DNA of 64,000 nt from Dastarcus helophoroides (lineage: Eukaryota; Arthropoda; Insecta; Coleoptera; Bothrideridae). Below the pieces are notes generated by a model that worked only from the letters and a program-made list of their open reading frames with translations, was not told the DNA's origin and ran no database searches. The translations under genes and the position numbers were made by a program. This document shows positions 12,701-24,553 of this stretch, piece after piece. Within the stretch, counting starts at the first letter, position 1, and each line of letters opens with the position of its first letter. The DNA lies in assembly GCA_028583605.1 (NCBI GenBank), contig CM053331.1, forward strand, positions 13,438,857 to 13,502,856, read 5' to 3'.

Positions 12701-14619
12701 TTTCTCCAACATTTTGAATTGAAGTTCAGATAAGTGAAATATTTTTTAAAAGTTTTTAGTTGTGGTTTCGACTTCTTTATGGAAATTCAGTCATCATATT
12801 ACATTATTTTGATGGATCTTTCTAAAATTACCAAAATGTTCCCTATTTTGCAGAAGATGTTTACTATATTATTTAATGTAGACAAGATTAGTCCAGTTGG
12901 GTTAATTTTAAATTAGATTTTCTTGCCTTTAGTATCATAAAAATGTAAATTTGGCGCAGTTTGTTATTAAAACTGCACTTTAAAAATTTTAAAATGTGTT
13001 TTCTCTTTAATACCAACAAGGATGTTCATAACTATTTTTTACTGAAATATTGCATAAAAACACAGCTGAATGAAAGTCTTCACAAAATTAAATTTACCAA
13101 ATATTGTCAATATTATCCACATTTTCCACATGCACATTCGAAAAAAAAAAAAAAAACTTAAAAGCTCATTCGTTTATTGAACTTGTTATGTGAATAAGCA
13201 AGGTTGTGAACCCCATTGTTCTTTCATATTGATCTCAAGGATATTACTAAATATAAATATCACCTTCCCTTGTTACATATCTTTCAGACTTAGGTAGGTG
13301 GTGAGGTATAATTTACCTTCTGCTTTACTAACGTATCTTATTTTGGGTAGGACGACTTCCCCGTTGTCCCGCCCCCCACATTAGGTAATAGGCTTTCTAC
13401 CATTAATTTATTATCTTAATTAATTACCACTCACAGCTCTAAATGTCATATTTGGATATTTAATTGGTTATAGAGTATTAACCGTATTTGTTTCTTATTT
13501 ATTGTAATAGCGACGTTATTTATAAGTTTGGGAAGAACGTAATCGTGATTAATATTCATATCAATCAATTATGTAAATGCGTCTAATTAATTACTCTCGA
13601 AAATCCTGTGATTTAGTATTCTGCCACCCACTCGCACAAAATATAGAGCCAACAAACTGTAAAACTGCAAAACTTAAAACTGGATTTGAAGTGTTTTTCG
13701 TATCCTGCTAATAATCTTTAAGTCCTCCACAATATTATTAATATAAAATAGCAATCATCAGACATAATCTGCGTAGGATTACTAAATATGGAAAGATTTC
13801 TTGAGTTGCTTATTACAGCAATTAAACAAGTAATGAAACGAATTTTATGAAAATGGTAAGAGATATGTTTTATATTATCGCTATTCGTATTGTAAGAAAC
13901 ACAAAATTGATTAAATTAGCAAACTATTATAGTTTTTTAACGCTGATTAAGAGGGTATCATGGCGTTTTTGACTTTTTTGACAAAGTTACAATTTACCAA
14001 TTTAATAATAACGAAGTTACCATTGCTGGGCACTTAATTTGAACTACTCTGTGTAGTATTAGTTGGAAGTTTGAGTTGTTGGGGTGAATACCCTGAGTCA
14101 AAAACATTTTATCGGGATAAAATGCAGCCTGCTTTCATCGTTGGTCGTGAAGGAACCATTTTGATAATTTTCCATGAAATCGGTTCAGTGTTTAAATGGT
14201 TAAAACTTGAAAAAGTAACAAAGGGACAAACCAGAGACAAACACATCTTGGTATTTACATAGTGTGTCTCAGTTATTAATTTTAACCACACATTCGGCAG
14301 ATTTATTAAGGATAGAAAATGAGAAAAAATCTTATTGGACCCTTTAAAAGGGGAGCAAGTTAACATAACTTTCCATAGCAGGGCGCTCCTTGTTCGCAAC
14401 AAATTTTCTTAATAAAATTGCTCACGACTTCATAGGTCAGCAGATATTTATCACGTTGTAACCCACTCACCACCCACCAAAACTAACCAAAGCGAATATT
14501 TCGTAACTAACGGACAACAAATTTTATTATTGCGCTATTTTAGTTTCAAATATGGAAGTAATTGCATCCATTGACCATAAATAAAATAGGAATTCTAAAA
14601 ACTAAATGATGTAAAAAGT
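12701..14619. other. AT-rich non-coding stretch; one shared repeat segment
   Basis: No gene recognised. A long A-run lies at about 13140-13156. The segment at about 13910-13965 (ATTAAATTAGCAAAC, then TTTTTTAACGCTGATTA) recurs in diverged form at 43862-43915, so a dispersed repeat is present. The frames at 14071-14262 (+) and 14109-14402 (-) overlap on opposite strands and match nothing I recognise. Confidence 0.4.
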
Positions 14620-14791
14620 GTAGTGTAAAGAAATGTAATTGTAGAATTTAGAATGTAAGAAAATTTTCTAGAAAGATCTGATAAGGGAAAGTAGCCGCGA
14701 TAATGAAGAAAACGGCAGATAAGCGCTCCAGAAATTTCGGCAAACGATAAGCCTTATCTGCTGTACTTTTCTAGAACCCGGAAGCGAAAAC

Positions 14792-14827
14792 TATATAAAG
14801 CGGTCGCCTGTTCCTCGTGTCAGTCAG
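14792..14827 (+). promoter_or_regulatory. core promoter of the solo LTR (TATA box and initiator)
   Basis: TATATAA at 14792-14798 with TCAGTCAG starting at 14820, the usual 25-30 bp spacing of a pol II start. This marks the probable U3/R boundary near 14821. Confidence 0.65.
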
Positions 14828-14917
14828 AAGTCAGTGTAGTTAGTTAGTGAGTTAGTAGTTAGAAGTAAATGAATAAGTTGGTGAATTGCAATTGTAGTAT
14901 TTCGAGTTCAGTTTAGA

Positions 14918-14923
14918 AATAAA
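14918..14923 (+). terminator. polyadenylation signal of the solo LTR
   Basis: AATAAA located 44 bp before the LTR end and about 97 bp after the probable transcription start, consistent with the end of R. Confidence 0.55.
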
Positions 14924-14971
14924 GTGTTTTACAGCTCACGTGTTAATCATTCGAACCACGCGTAACAGTAG

Positions 14972-15180
14972 AAACACAATTAATCAGTGTGACAAATGTT
15001 ACAGATCAATTCGAAAATAAAATTAAATAACAACGTATTAATAAAATTAATGTTCAATGCTCAAACAAACGGATTATTAAAATTTGGTGCTCATTAAAAA
15101 TTTGTTGGAAGCGAGATTGTTCGTGAAAATATGCCAACGACAAAAATGTCTAAACATAACCTAAATATTTAATTTTCCAG
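14972..15180. other. AT-rich non-coding stretch, nothing recognised
   Basis: No retrotransposon internal sequence follows the LTR; the DNA is plain AT-rich sequence. Confidence 0.4.
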
Positions 15181-15229
15181 GGATTTCAGTATACTACTTA
15201 CAAAAATACTTAAGTGTTTATTTTCGCAA

Positions 15230-16430
15230 AATTAATGTATTTCCTAAAATTTTCCTTTTCATTAAAAATTTGAAATTTTGCCTTTAATAAGAAAATTCTT
15301 TTTTTTTTGAAATATTCTCTCAAAAATCGTTTTTTTTTCAAAATTCCGCTATTTTTCTTAATATTTGTCTTCTTGCGAAATTCTGCCATTTTTCTTAAGG
15401 TTCGTCTTTTCCTGAAAATTTTGACTTTTTTAAATTAAACTTTTCAGAAATTTTAACTTGTATCTCCATATTCACATTATTTTCGAAATTTAGACTTTTA
15501 TCTTGCAATATTTTATGTTCCTAGAATAGCAGACTTTTCCTCAAAATTAGCATTTCCTTGGAACTTCTACTTTCTCAAAATTCGTTCATGTTCTCTAATT
15601 CGATCGGAATGTTAATAAAAAAACAAAAATGTTGAGAAAAATATTTCTGTATTTAGAAAAAAACTGAACCTCTTTATCGAAATTTAAATGTCAACATTTA
15701 AATAAAAAAGTAAAAATTTGGAAAAAACTATTTTTCGAAACTTTTTTCCCAAAACTGCGACTGTTTTTCATAAAATTCGACCTTTAAAAATTTTGACTTT
15801 TCTCGATTTTTCGATATTTTATAAGTGTTTACAAAATGAAATTTGATTTTCAAGTTCTTTCTCTGGGAAATTTGGATATTATCTAGAAATTTTGATCATT
15901 TTTTCGAAATTTTGACGGTATTGTTCGAAATTCATTCTACTTAATGTTTGGCTATTACTATTTTTTTTCCTAATTTGACTTCCTGGATTTCCACTTGTTT
16001 CTCTAAGTTCATCTTATTCTCCGAATACATGTACCTCAAAACTACACGTTTTGTTTCTAAAAATTTCTGCCCCTTCCTAATTTCGGCTTTTTCTCAAAAT
16101 TCATTTTTTTTTTCAAAATTCAAACGAAATTTTAATAAAATGTTATAATTTAGAATATTTCGAGAAAAAGTTTTCTTGTAAATTTCGATTATATTAAAAT
16201 TTAAATAAAGCAACATTTTGAGAGAAATATGGTGAATATTTTAATTTTTTCACAAAATTCGTCTTTAGAAATTTTGACTTTTTTTACGAATTCCATTACT
16301 TTTTGAAATGTTCCGAAAGATTCTAGTTTTATTTCAAATTTATTGTTCTGACTTTTTTCTGGAAATTCCGTTCTTTTTGCGAAACTTAGACTTTAATCTG
16401 AAAATCTGATCCCACAAGTTCGTACAGTTC
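15230..16430. repeat. degenerate AT-rich repeat block (T-rich polarity)
   Basis: Dense CGAAATTTTGAC/TTCAAAATTCGAC words separated by T-runs, polarity uniform throughout. No element termini recognised. Confidence 0.65.
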
Positions 16431-17867
16431 AGTTTCAGTGAAAATATACAATATACCTACCAGGAAAATTTTCTGGTTTTGTGTTTTCTTGCCAAGCAAT
16501 TCTTAAAATAATTGCTGCCATGTCTACAGAATAAAAAACTCCAATGAAAAAGTGTATTTAGTTTTTCCATCACTCTTCAAATAACGCCAAGAAAAAATAA
16601 AAACAAAAATCAAAAAATTACTTTTTTTCAAGTATCTCAAGAGTAGCAGAGATATTTTCGATTTTTGATGGCATATGACTATGCCAAATTATGCAACTTT
16701 GCCCTAATTTAACCGATGCTGTATATTTAACCATTTTCGAGACCCCTGTAGTGAGAAGCGAATTTGTTACAATCTGAAGATGTAAGAAAAAGCCAGATTT
16801 CTGTTTCTTACACTGAAGATTAAGTTTTTATTTTTTTTCCCGCTCTTGTTTGTTTTTTTTTTCGCCGCGAATTTGCTGTTGTGGGTCTCTGTATGTGCGT
16901 CTTATGACATTACAAGGTATCACAGCCCAAATAAAAAAATTCAAAGGAAAAAATAGATATTGTGTAATATTGAGGTAAAGGAAAAAAAAAGTGTTGAACT
17001 GGGACAAACAAGTTAATGTCATATGCCGGCTAGTTAAGGTAGTTAAACCAGTTCACGTATTTATAAAATTGTGAAATTATTGCAGTTTTAAAACATATGC
17101 TGACTCCGCCACTAAAGTAGCATTAGTAATCTGCCTAGGAATATCAAATATATCTCATATCGTTAAGAATCTCATTCACTGAAGGTTAAAATCATTTGAA
17201 TTTTTATTTTTAAAGTGGAAAATTCTTCTTCAAGTATATTATATTATCGAAGTTCAGAATTATCAGTAAATTTTATTAACGAAGGTCATTGCATTAAAGC
17301 TGCTATAAAGGATGAATAAAAAAATAATTCCATTAGATTCCAAATAGGAATTAATAAATGCCTAACAACTTCCTCTAAGGCGTATGTGCGCTATCATTTT
17401 AATCGACCAGTTTGCCAATAAGTAGCTGTAAAGCTGCATTTGAACATGACTACGTAATGTAATTTTGACTCAGTCAGTTACATTTTTTTAATCGGAAAAG
17501 TAATCGTAGCATTCAGAACCCTTTTATAAAAATATGTACGAGGACAAGGCCTAATAATACATGCAATGTTTATTATGCATGTGTATATTTATAGCATAAA
17601 GTTTTTCTTTTAAAAAGTAAATCAGTTTTAATATACTAATATAGATGTCGACCCACCATTTAATCTGAACCATATGTGAGTGTTAAGCATGAAGGATTTG
17701 CGCTACATATTCAGTGGGCGCATAATTTCTAACAAAATCTCCGAATATTAAATATGCAGAATGCATGCATGATTTTGTGTTTTTTATTACAAAACCAGTG
17801 TAAAACTCTCCAATTCGATTTTAAAATTAAAAAATCGGCCAAAAATGAATGAAGCTCGAGTAATTAG
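16431..17867. other. AT-rich non-coding stretch, nothing recognised
   Basis: No gene or clear repeat. The frame at 16828-17022 on the - strand includes translated T/A-runs and is not protein-like. Confidence 0.4.
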
Positions 17868-17875
17868 GTTTCGAT

Positions 17876-19515
17876 TAATGATGTAAGGAATATTCGCATT
17901 CGCAAATATTCGCATCTTTTTTAATATTAGCATGCGCATTCTCATCCGCAAGAAATTATGCGAATATATTGGGAATGTATTTGGCAATAAGATGGGAAAT
18001 TATTCAAGAAATAACAATGCAACTGCTAAGGATTTCCTAAATTAGGGTTCATGAACCCTTGAGAGATCCATATCATGAGTGTTGAGGCCCCATGGGAAGT
18101 GTAGCTAACAACATTTTTGAAGATAATAACTAATCCAGTAATTTATCTAGTCCTACCTCATAAAAAGTATTTTTAAATTCTCTTGTTTTGCTTTCCCATT
18201 AGCTACAATATGGCAGGGTGGGAAGCTTGCTCCCCCTGGTTCATACATCCAACAGAAAATTCATGTTTCCAACTACAGGAGCCTTTTCCATAAATTTTTA
18301 TTTTTTAATGACAATTAGTTTTGTTTTTTAAAATTTCGTTATTTCTCAAAATTCGACTTTTTTTGAAATTTTCGACTTTTTTTTAAATTAATTTTTCCGA
18401 AAAATTCGACTTGTTTATCAAACTTTCCCTTTTTCTGAAAAATTGGTAAAAAAGTAAAAATTTTTAGAATATTTATATGGAAATTTTAAAACATATTTTT
18501 GAAAAATTTTGAATCTTCGTTAAGATACTAAAACTTCTAGAAATTTCAAATTCCAACTTGTTTCTTAAAATTTCGCAGTTTATCTCAATAGTGCATATTT
18601 TATGATGTCACACTTGGGGCGAGTAAAAAGATAAATATTCAGTTAAAAAATGTAGATTCGTTTTCTTGACATTTCGACTTTTTTTCTGAAATTTTCGCCA
18701 AAATTCTCCCTTCTTTCGAAAATTCGAGAACATTTGACTACCTCTGGGAAAATTTGACTTTTTACTAATTTCGACATTTTTCTCAAAATGTCGATCTTTT
18801 TCTTGAAATGTTGATTTTTTCCTTCAAATTTTGATACTTTTTTCCAATTTGGGTTTTAGAAACTTGTGATTTTTATTTCAAAAATCGTCTTTTTCGAGAA
18901 ATTTTGATATTTTTCAAGCAAGTTTCTTCAAAAAGTTAGGTTCTTATATTAAATGTGATTTCCTGAAAATTCCAGCTTTATACCAAAACTGGATTTATTT
19001 AATTATAATTCATCTATTTCCAAATTAAGATTTTATACTCAAAATTCTACTTTGTTCTCTTTAAATTTTATATATTTTACAAAAATTTAAGCGTTTTTTC
19101 GAAATTTTGAGTGTCTGGAAATTTCAACCTGTTTCTTAAAATTCATCTTATTCTCGAAGTTTCGACTAAATTTCTACTTAAAATTGAGCTTTTTAATCAA
19201 AATTCGGCTATTTTCAAAATTTGTTTATTTTATAAAAAATTGGATTAAAAGTTTAATAAAGGCATAACAATTTTGAGAATAATAATTTTAGGAAATTTAG
19301 AGAAAAATATTACTTGTAAATTACGATATGATGACAAAATTTAAATGAAAATAAAAATTGGATGAGAATTATTTTTATTCTGGAAAAGTTTCTCACAAAA
19401 TTCTTCAAGTGGTAGTGAAACAGCCAACATTCGTATTCGCATTCGCGAATGTTTGAAATGAATATTCGCATTCGCATTCGCGAATGTGGGAAAACCAACA
19501 TTCGTTACATCCTTA
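17876..19515. mobile_element. hAT-like non-autonomous element carrying the AT-rich repeat
   Basis: The termini are TAATGATGTAAGGAAT (17876) and, inverted, TAAGGATGTAACGAAT (ending 19515), matching at 14 of 16 positions. They are flanked by a perfect 8-bp direct repeat GTTTCGAT (17868-17875 and 19516-19523), the target duplication length of hAT transposons. Both subterminal regions are packed with ATTCGCATTCGC/GCGAATG motifs, as expected for transposase-binding repeats of hAT ends. There is no transposase; the interior from about 18290 to 19400 is the AT-rich TCGAAATTTT-type repeat. The 1640-bp element must therefore depend on a transposase supplied elsewhere. Confidence 0.8.
18201..19400. repeat. 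degenerate AT-rich repeat block inside a hAT-like element
   Basis: T-rich polarity, with AAAATTTCGAC and GAAATTTTGA words. It is preceded at 18195-18290 by a more complex head (TAGCTACAATATGGCAGGGT, GCTCCCCCTGGTT, AGAAAATTCATGTTTCCAACTA) that has diverged copies at 39241-39330 and 39672-39760. Confidence 0.7.
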
Positions 19516-19523
19516 GTTTCGAT

Positions 19524-21252
19524 TCAAATAATAATATGAACTATTTTATTTCTTGTTTACGTATACTAAAATTTTGTCCAGATTTTCTTGTGTAATAAGT
19601 GATAAGCCGATAAGTCACAAACAGCGATTGACAAATAAAGATCTAACGCAATCGATATTTGGAGCAACTTGAAAAGGTTGCCAATCCTTAACAAAAAAAG
19701 TCACTGAAAATCTTGACTTCTGAAGGAAAGGAAGGAAAATGCCAATTAATATGAATGAAATTTCAGCTTCTAATTGCGAGAAAAACATTGTAATTTTGGG
19801 AAATTTTCAAAGTGTATAAGAATAAGTTTCAACTTTTGAAATTTTGCGAAAATGAATAAAATTTCAAGTTCACACCCAAATTTCAAAAAAAGAAAGCAAA
19901 ATTTTGGGATTAAGGCTGAAATTTGGAAATCAGTCAGATTTTTTGAAAATCGATGTTTTGTCGTCTAAATTTTAGAAAAAAAAATACTTCTAACTACAAT
20001 TATAGTAGATTTAGAATTTCTGGAAATTTCAAATTTAAACTGGGAATTGTGGTTAAATATTCAAAATTTTAAATTTGTATTTTATTTAATTTGTATATTT
20101 TTCTTTTTAAAAATTCAAGTTCATGACTATTAAACTTTCTATTAACGATTAGAAATTCCACAATGTTTCGATAAATATTCATCGGCGGTTATACCAGCTA
20201 TTTGTTTAGACGTTAATGAAATTTCTAATATCTGTTGCTTTTTAATCGTTAATAAAAGTTAATAGTTGTGAATATTAAAGAATTCCACGAAGTAAGGGTT
20301 GGAAATATCAAAATTTCAAGTATTACAATATTTTCAGAAAAGCAGCAAATGTTTCGGGTTTAAACCTATAACGTATAAATTAAATATCTGTGGAAATTTT
20401 AAGTTCAAAACGTAAATATCAGCTACGTTTCAAATTTTGAAAGGAAAACAAAATTTTGATTTCTAAGCTCAACTATTTTAGGAAACTAGGAAAATGGCAC
20501 AGAGCTTAATTCTGAATTTTTGGGGCATGAACCTCAATAAAGTTCAAATCTTAAAAATTTAATTAGTGGTGGCGATAGGGGGATAGGGTTCGTTTCTTTT
20601 AAAAAGCAACCCCGCTTTTTATTCCACCATATGAAAACTTAGACCTTTCTGATCATTTGGCGATATGTTTGTTAGAAAAATTTTATGAAAAAACCGAAAG
20701 AAGCGTTGAAAGTTTGAAAGCGAGAAAATTGTAGCTTCGTTTTTTCGCTTTCCGTCCAAAATTTTCTTCACATTTTGCACACTAACTAATCAGAAATACT
20801 TAATCTTTCGTATGGTATAATAAAAGAATTAGTTTATTGTTCAAAAAGCCAATCTTATACCTCTCCAAACACCACCGTTTACATTTTTGAAAATTGAACT
20901 TCACCAAATTTCATGTCCCAGAAAAAAAAATAGATCCGGCTGAGCAGTTGTTTCAGAAATTGTCAGTTTCCGAATACAAGTAGGGGCGACTGAACGGGGA
21001 TAATGTTGTTTTTTTAAACATAACCACCTGCTTTTAATGCGCCATCTGATAAATTTTAAAAAAAGTATGACTGCCGAATATATTTTAATGGTTTTTTTGG
21101 ATTTTTATCCAAAATTTTCCACAAGAATCATCATCTTCATATTAAATACCAAACTAATTAATCATATTTTCCTACTTCTGAATCAAATGGCCTACTTAAT
21201 GGCGTCTCTTAAGAAAGGCTACCCATAGATGATATTTGAAGATTTTTTTTAA
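19524..21252. other. AT-rich stretch, partly the degenerate repeat
   Basis: Roughly 19720-20540 resembles a worn form of the AT-rich repeat (GAAATTTCAAATTT, TTTTGGGAAATTTTC words). 20560-21250 is less repetitive, with AACCCCGCTTTTTATTCCACCATATGA and a similar phrase about 400 bp further on (20985-21045), which hints at a diverged duplication. No gene recognised. Confidence 0.4.
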
Positions 21253-21260
21253 GTTGTTAT

Positions 21261-23899
21261 TAGGGAATTCGATCCCGCTCTTTATTTCTAATCCCGGAAT
21301 TTCGAGATTACATTTACTCAATCCCGGGATACCGGGATTATTTCGTATTAAAGGTTACAAATAATAAATAATCAGCTTTTCAACCAACAAATCAAAACAA
21401 TGAACGTAATCAAAATTTAGGCAAAAACAACGTATTTTACGGTAAAAGCGCAGATATAATTAATCAGACTTAAGAAGTAGGCTAACCAGGCTCAAAATCA
21501 CTGAATCGTTATGTTGAGGTTATTCTTTTTCAAGACTCAATAAGAGCCCTTTAAACTTAGGGGCCATCCTTTCATTCATGATTTTTTGAGGCCCACCTCG
21601 TCCATGCAGCAGGTGGTCAAATTTGTATGATCCTCTTCACTCCGACGTCACATATTTTGCATTTAATTTTTTAATTTAGAAATTATCTTATCAGCGTGAG
21701 TTTGGTTTTCTTATATTATATATTTAAATTTGCTTTTTTTTCTTATTTGTTTAATATTTTATCAACCTTAACGTAACAAAAAATTTTATCTTAATAAATT
21801 TAGGATTTTCATTTCCTTCTCGAAATTTTTGATTATAAAATCCAAATTTTATAAAAATACCTTCCAAATTTTAACTCAAAATATTAACTTGTGGATTTCA
21901 CTTCAAAATATTTTGAATGTGTTTCTAGAAATTTTGACTTTTATCTGAACATTTCGATTTAATCCTCGATATTTCGTTTTAAAGTCGAAATTCTTATTTT
22001 AGGTTTGCATCAAAATAGAAGATTAAAATTGGTGAAAAAAACCTGAAATTTTTTAAAAAGATGTCAAATTTTCTTGAAATTTTTCCCTTTTCTTCTCAGA
22101 TCTTCCGCTCCAATCTCTAAAATTAAAACCCAAAAATGTGCACATTTCCAGATTTTGAATAAAATGCAAATTTGTAAAATAGTGCAAGAATCAGAATCGG
22201 AATTGTTTTTAAAAATATCTAAACTCTTTTCCAATTGACAGCTTTCAAAAAAAATCTGAATAAAAAAAATTGTAAACTTGGAATTTCCAAATTTTTAAAA
22301 AAGTAGAATTTTTGAAAGACCAAATATTCAAGAAAAACCAAAAATTATAAGAAAATTTGAAAGCTTTTAAAAATGCTCAAAATTTTAAAATGTTAAATTT
22401 TTGAGCAAATTAAAATATGATATTGAAAAAAATTACTAGAAGAGTTCAAAAAATGGTTCAAACTTTGAAGTTAAAATTTTCGAAAAAATCTTGGATAGCT
22501 GAAATATTGAAAAAATAGAACATTTTGTATAAAATCGAAAATTTTAATTGATAAAATAAAAAAAATGGAAATTTTGAAACAATGTTGAAGTTTCCAAATA
22601 AAGTCAACATTTTCAAATAAAATTATCGACATTTTAAAAAGTTTTCTAAAATTAGATTTAAAAAATGTCAAATAGTTAGAAATTTCAAAAAATTCGATAT
22701 TAAAAAAGTTTCCTGATTCAAAAAAAAAACAATTGAAATTCTCCAAAAAAATGGAAATTTGAATAAACTTCAAATTTTCAAGAAAATGTAGTGTGAAAAA
22801 AACTCAAAATTTTGAAAACTAATAGCTGAAAACTAACAAACTCAGCAGTTTTAAGAATGACCAAAGTTTTTTATAATTTTAAAAAATATAGAAATTTTCA
22901 AAATATTTTAAATTGTGAAGTGAAATTTTGCAAAAGTTTAAAAACTTCAAAAAGTACAAATTTTGAAAAAAGCAAAATCTTTAAAACATTCAAAATTTTA
23001 AAAAACGTCTAAATTTTCGAAAAAATCAATACTTGAAAAAATCAAAATTTTCAAAAAAAGTAAAATGGTGAAAATACTTGGTCAAAAATTGTTTCAAATA
23101 AGTCAACATTTTTAGGAAAGTATCGACCTTTTTCTTGAAAATTAAACTTTTTGTGAATATCGATTCTCTGACATATTTACTTTTTTCAAAATTTTTAGTA
23201 AAGTTCGAAATTTTGAAAAAAGTAAATTTTTTCGAAAGAGTTTGTACTCACAAAAAGTTTAAATTTCGAGAAGAAGATTAAAGCTGGAAAATGAAGAAAT
23301 TTCCAAAAAAATTTCGAAACATGTCAAAATTATTAGAAAATGTCAAATTTTTTAAAAGTTGAATTATCGAAATTGAAATCTAAATTTCAAAAAATCTACA
23401 TTTTCAAGTAAGACGACATTTTAGAAAATATTCGAAAATTTTAAAAAGGTGAAATTCTTCAAAAAAAAAGTCGGAACTTTGTGATGCCACGAAGCATATG
23501 ATTCGTCTCGCCCTTGACACACGATGTCACACTCTATTGACCCCCTTACTCCCTCTTAATCTAAAAAATAACAACGCGTCTGGTGTCTCATCATCAAATC
23601 TTTTTTTTTAATGCAAGATATTTATTTGAAATACCAATTCCAAAGCAGTGCTGCTTGTTTGGAATATCTTCTTCCATTTTATATTAAAATAATAGACAAG
23701 TATTGTTGAAAACATTGAGCGTTTCGATAGATGCAGTCTATTTTACAACTTTTTTAAAATGATGTCGATCTCGAAAATCCGGGGATCAAAATTACTTAAT
23801 CCCAAAAATTTCGGGATTAAAAAGCGGTCGGGATCCCGGGATCACGAAATTTAGAATCTCGGGATCCCGAAATTCAGAATCCCGGGATCAAATCCTCTA
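21261..23899. mobile_element. second hAT-like non-autonomous element carrying the AT-rich repeat
   Basis: Left end TAGGGAATTCGATCCCG (21261) and inverted right end TAGAGGATTTGATCCCG (ending 23899) agree at 14 of 17 positions. The flanks GTTGTTAT (21253-21260) and GTTGTTTC (23900-23907) form a slightly decayed 8-bp target duplication. Subterminal zones hold many AATCCCGGGAT/GATCCCGAAATT motifs on both sides, a typical hAT end design but with a different word from the element at 17876-19515. No transposase; the interior is the AT-rich repeat with a polarity change near 22260. Confidence 0.75.
21700..23470. repeat. degenerate AT-rich repeat block inside the second hAT-like element
   Basis: T-rich polarity from 21700 to about 22260, A-rich from there to 23470. 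It is followed by GATGTCACACT at 23525, a word also present at 18604 in the other hAT-like element. The frame at 22471-22773 on the - strand is a composition artefact. Confidence 0.7.
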
Positions 23900-24070
23900 G
23901 TTGTTTCATGGATGGAAACACAAAAAATATGTAATACTTTAATAAACATTTTAGAGACATTCAAAAGAAATTTACATAACGGCAAATAACATGTTTTGTC
24001 AACTCCATTAAATAGCAATTTCGTAGAAAGTTTGCAATTATCTTAACTACAGCATATTTTATTGTTTCAG

Positions 24071-24359
24071 AAACGAATCTGCGAAGACAATGCAATCAAG
24101 ATCGCCAAAGAAAACAATACGAAGATTCAAGGTGAAAAGATGATGCCTCCTCCATCAGTAACAAAACGGAGAAAAGTGGTGGTGTCGATGAGTGTGTGAC
24201 TGTTCCCAGTGTTCTTATAACACTTCTTTGTGCGTTTTTAATACATTTTCTCGTTTCACAAAAGCCGGGCGTTTCATGCGCGAATTGAATATTCAAACTA
24301 GTTCACCAAGCTTCGGCGCGACCAACGGCGATGACTCTGTGGCGGCCTCTGCCGGAATC
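24071..24359 (+). other. probable 5' untranslated part of the first PDZ-GEF coding exon
   Basis: A strong splice acceptor (TTTTATTGTTTCAG, ending 24070) precedes 24071, so a 5' non-coding exon may lie upstream. The frame used by the protein is closed by TGA at 24189-24191 and open after it. Base composition rises in GC from about 24265 onward. An in-frame ATG at 24276 has a weak context (T at -3). Transcription could also begin within this stretch. Confidence 0.45.
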
Positions 24360-24553
24360 ATGACCGACTGGGATCAGATGTTTATTCGTTCCCTGTCCAG
24401 GCCGCCACAATGCAGGTCGCTGCAAGATCTACAAGTGATTTATTACGGGCTCAGCGGCTTGGAGGCGCTGCAAACACTGAGAGACTCAGCATTACGCGCG
24501 CTTTGCAAAGTTGTTCGATACGAAAGACACGCCGCCAACGATGTACTTTATTA
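24360..24553 (+). CDS. PDZ-GEF: PDZ-GEF (Rap guanine nucleotide exchange factor), first coding exon
   Basis: Encodes 64 residues plus two bases. PDZ-GEF activates Rap GTPases by GDP-GTP exchange at membranes and junctions. The sequence runs from MTDWDQMF through SLSRPPQCRSLQDLQVIYYG and ALRALCKVVRYERHAANDV, the start of the first, cAMP-insensitive cyclic-nucleotide-binding-like domain; vertebrate RAPGEF6 has a similar RTPEDL...YERY stretch. The start at 24360 is chosen for its A at -3; an in-frame ATG at 24276 would add 28 residues. The exon ends in TATTA before the donor GTAAGT (24554-24559), and the split Tyr codon is completed by the exon at 38166. The exon is GC-rich in an AT-rich setting. 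Catalytic CDC25, REM, PDZ and RA parts are not in the window. Confidence 0.85.

Larger units (their letters stand above)
14624..14967 (+). mobile_element. solo LTR of a gypsy-type retrotransposon
   Basis: A 344-bp segment starts TGTAAAG and ends GTAACA, and is flanked by the 4-bp direct repeat GTAG (14620-14623 and 14968-14971). It holds in proper LTR order a TATA box (TATATAA, 14792-14798), an initiator-like TCAGTCAG about 25 bp later (14820) and AATAAA (14918-14923). Its GC content is higher than its surroundings. A 4-bp target duplication is typical of Ty3/gypsy elements. No second LTR, primer-binding site or gag/pol follows, so it is a solo LTR left by recombination between two LTRs. Confidence 0.8.

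Noticed and set aside
14071..14402. Two overlapping opposite-strand frames of 63 and 97 codons as genes
   Set aside because: No recognisable motif, no splice context and mutual overlap; most likely chance frames in a less AT-rich area.
24096..24296. Antisense frame opposite the PDZ-GEF exon
   Set aside because: Shadow of the real exon on the other strand.
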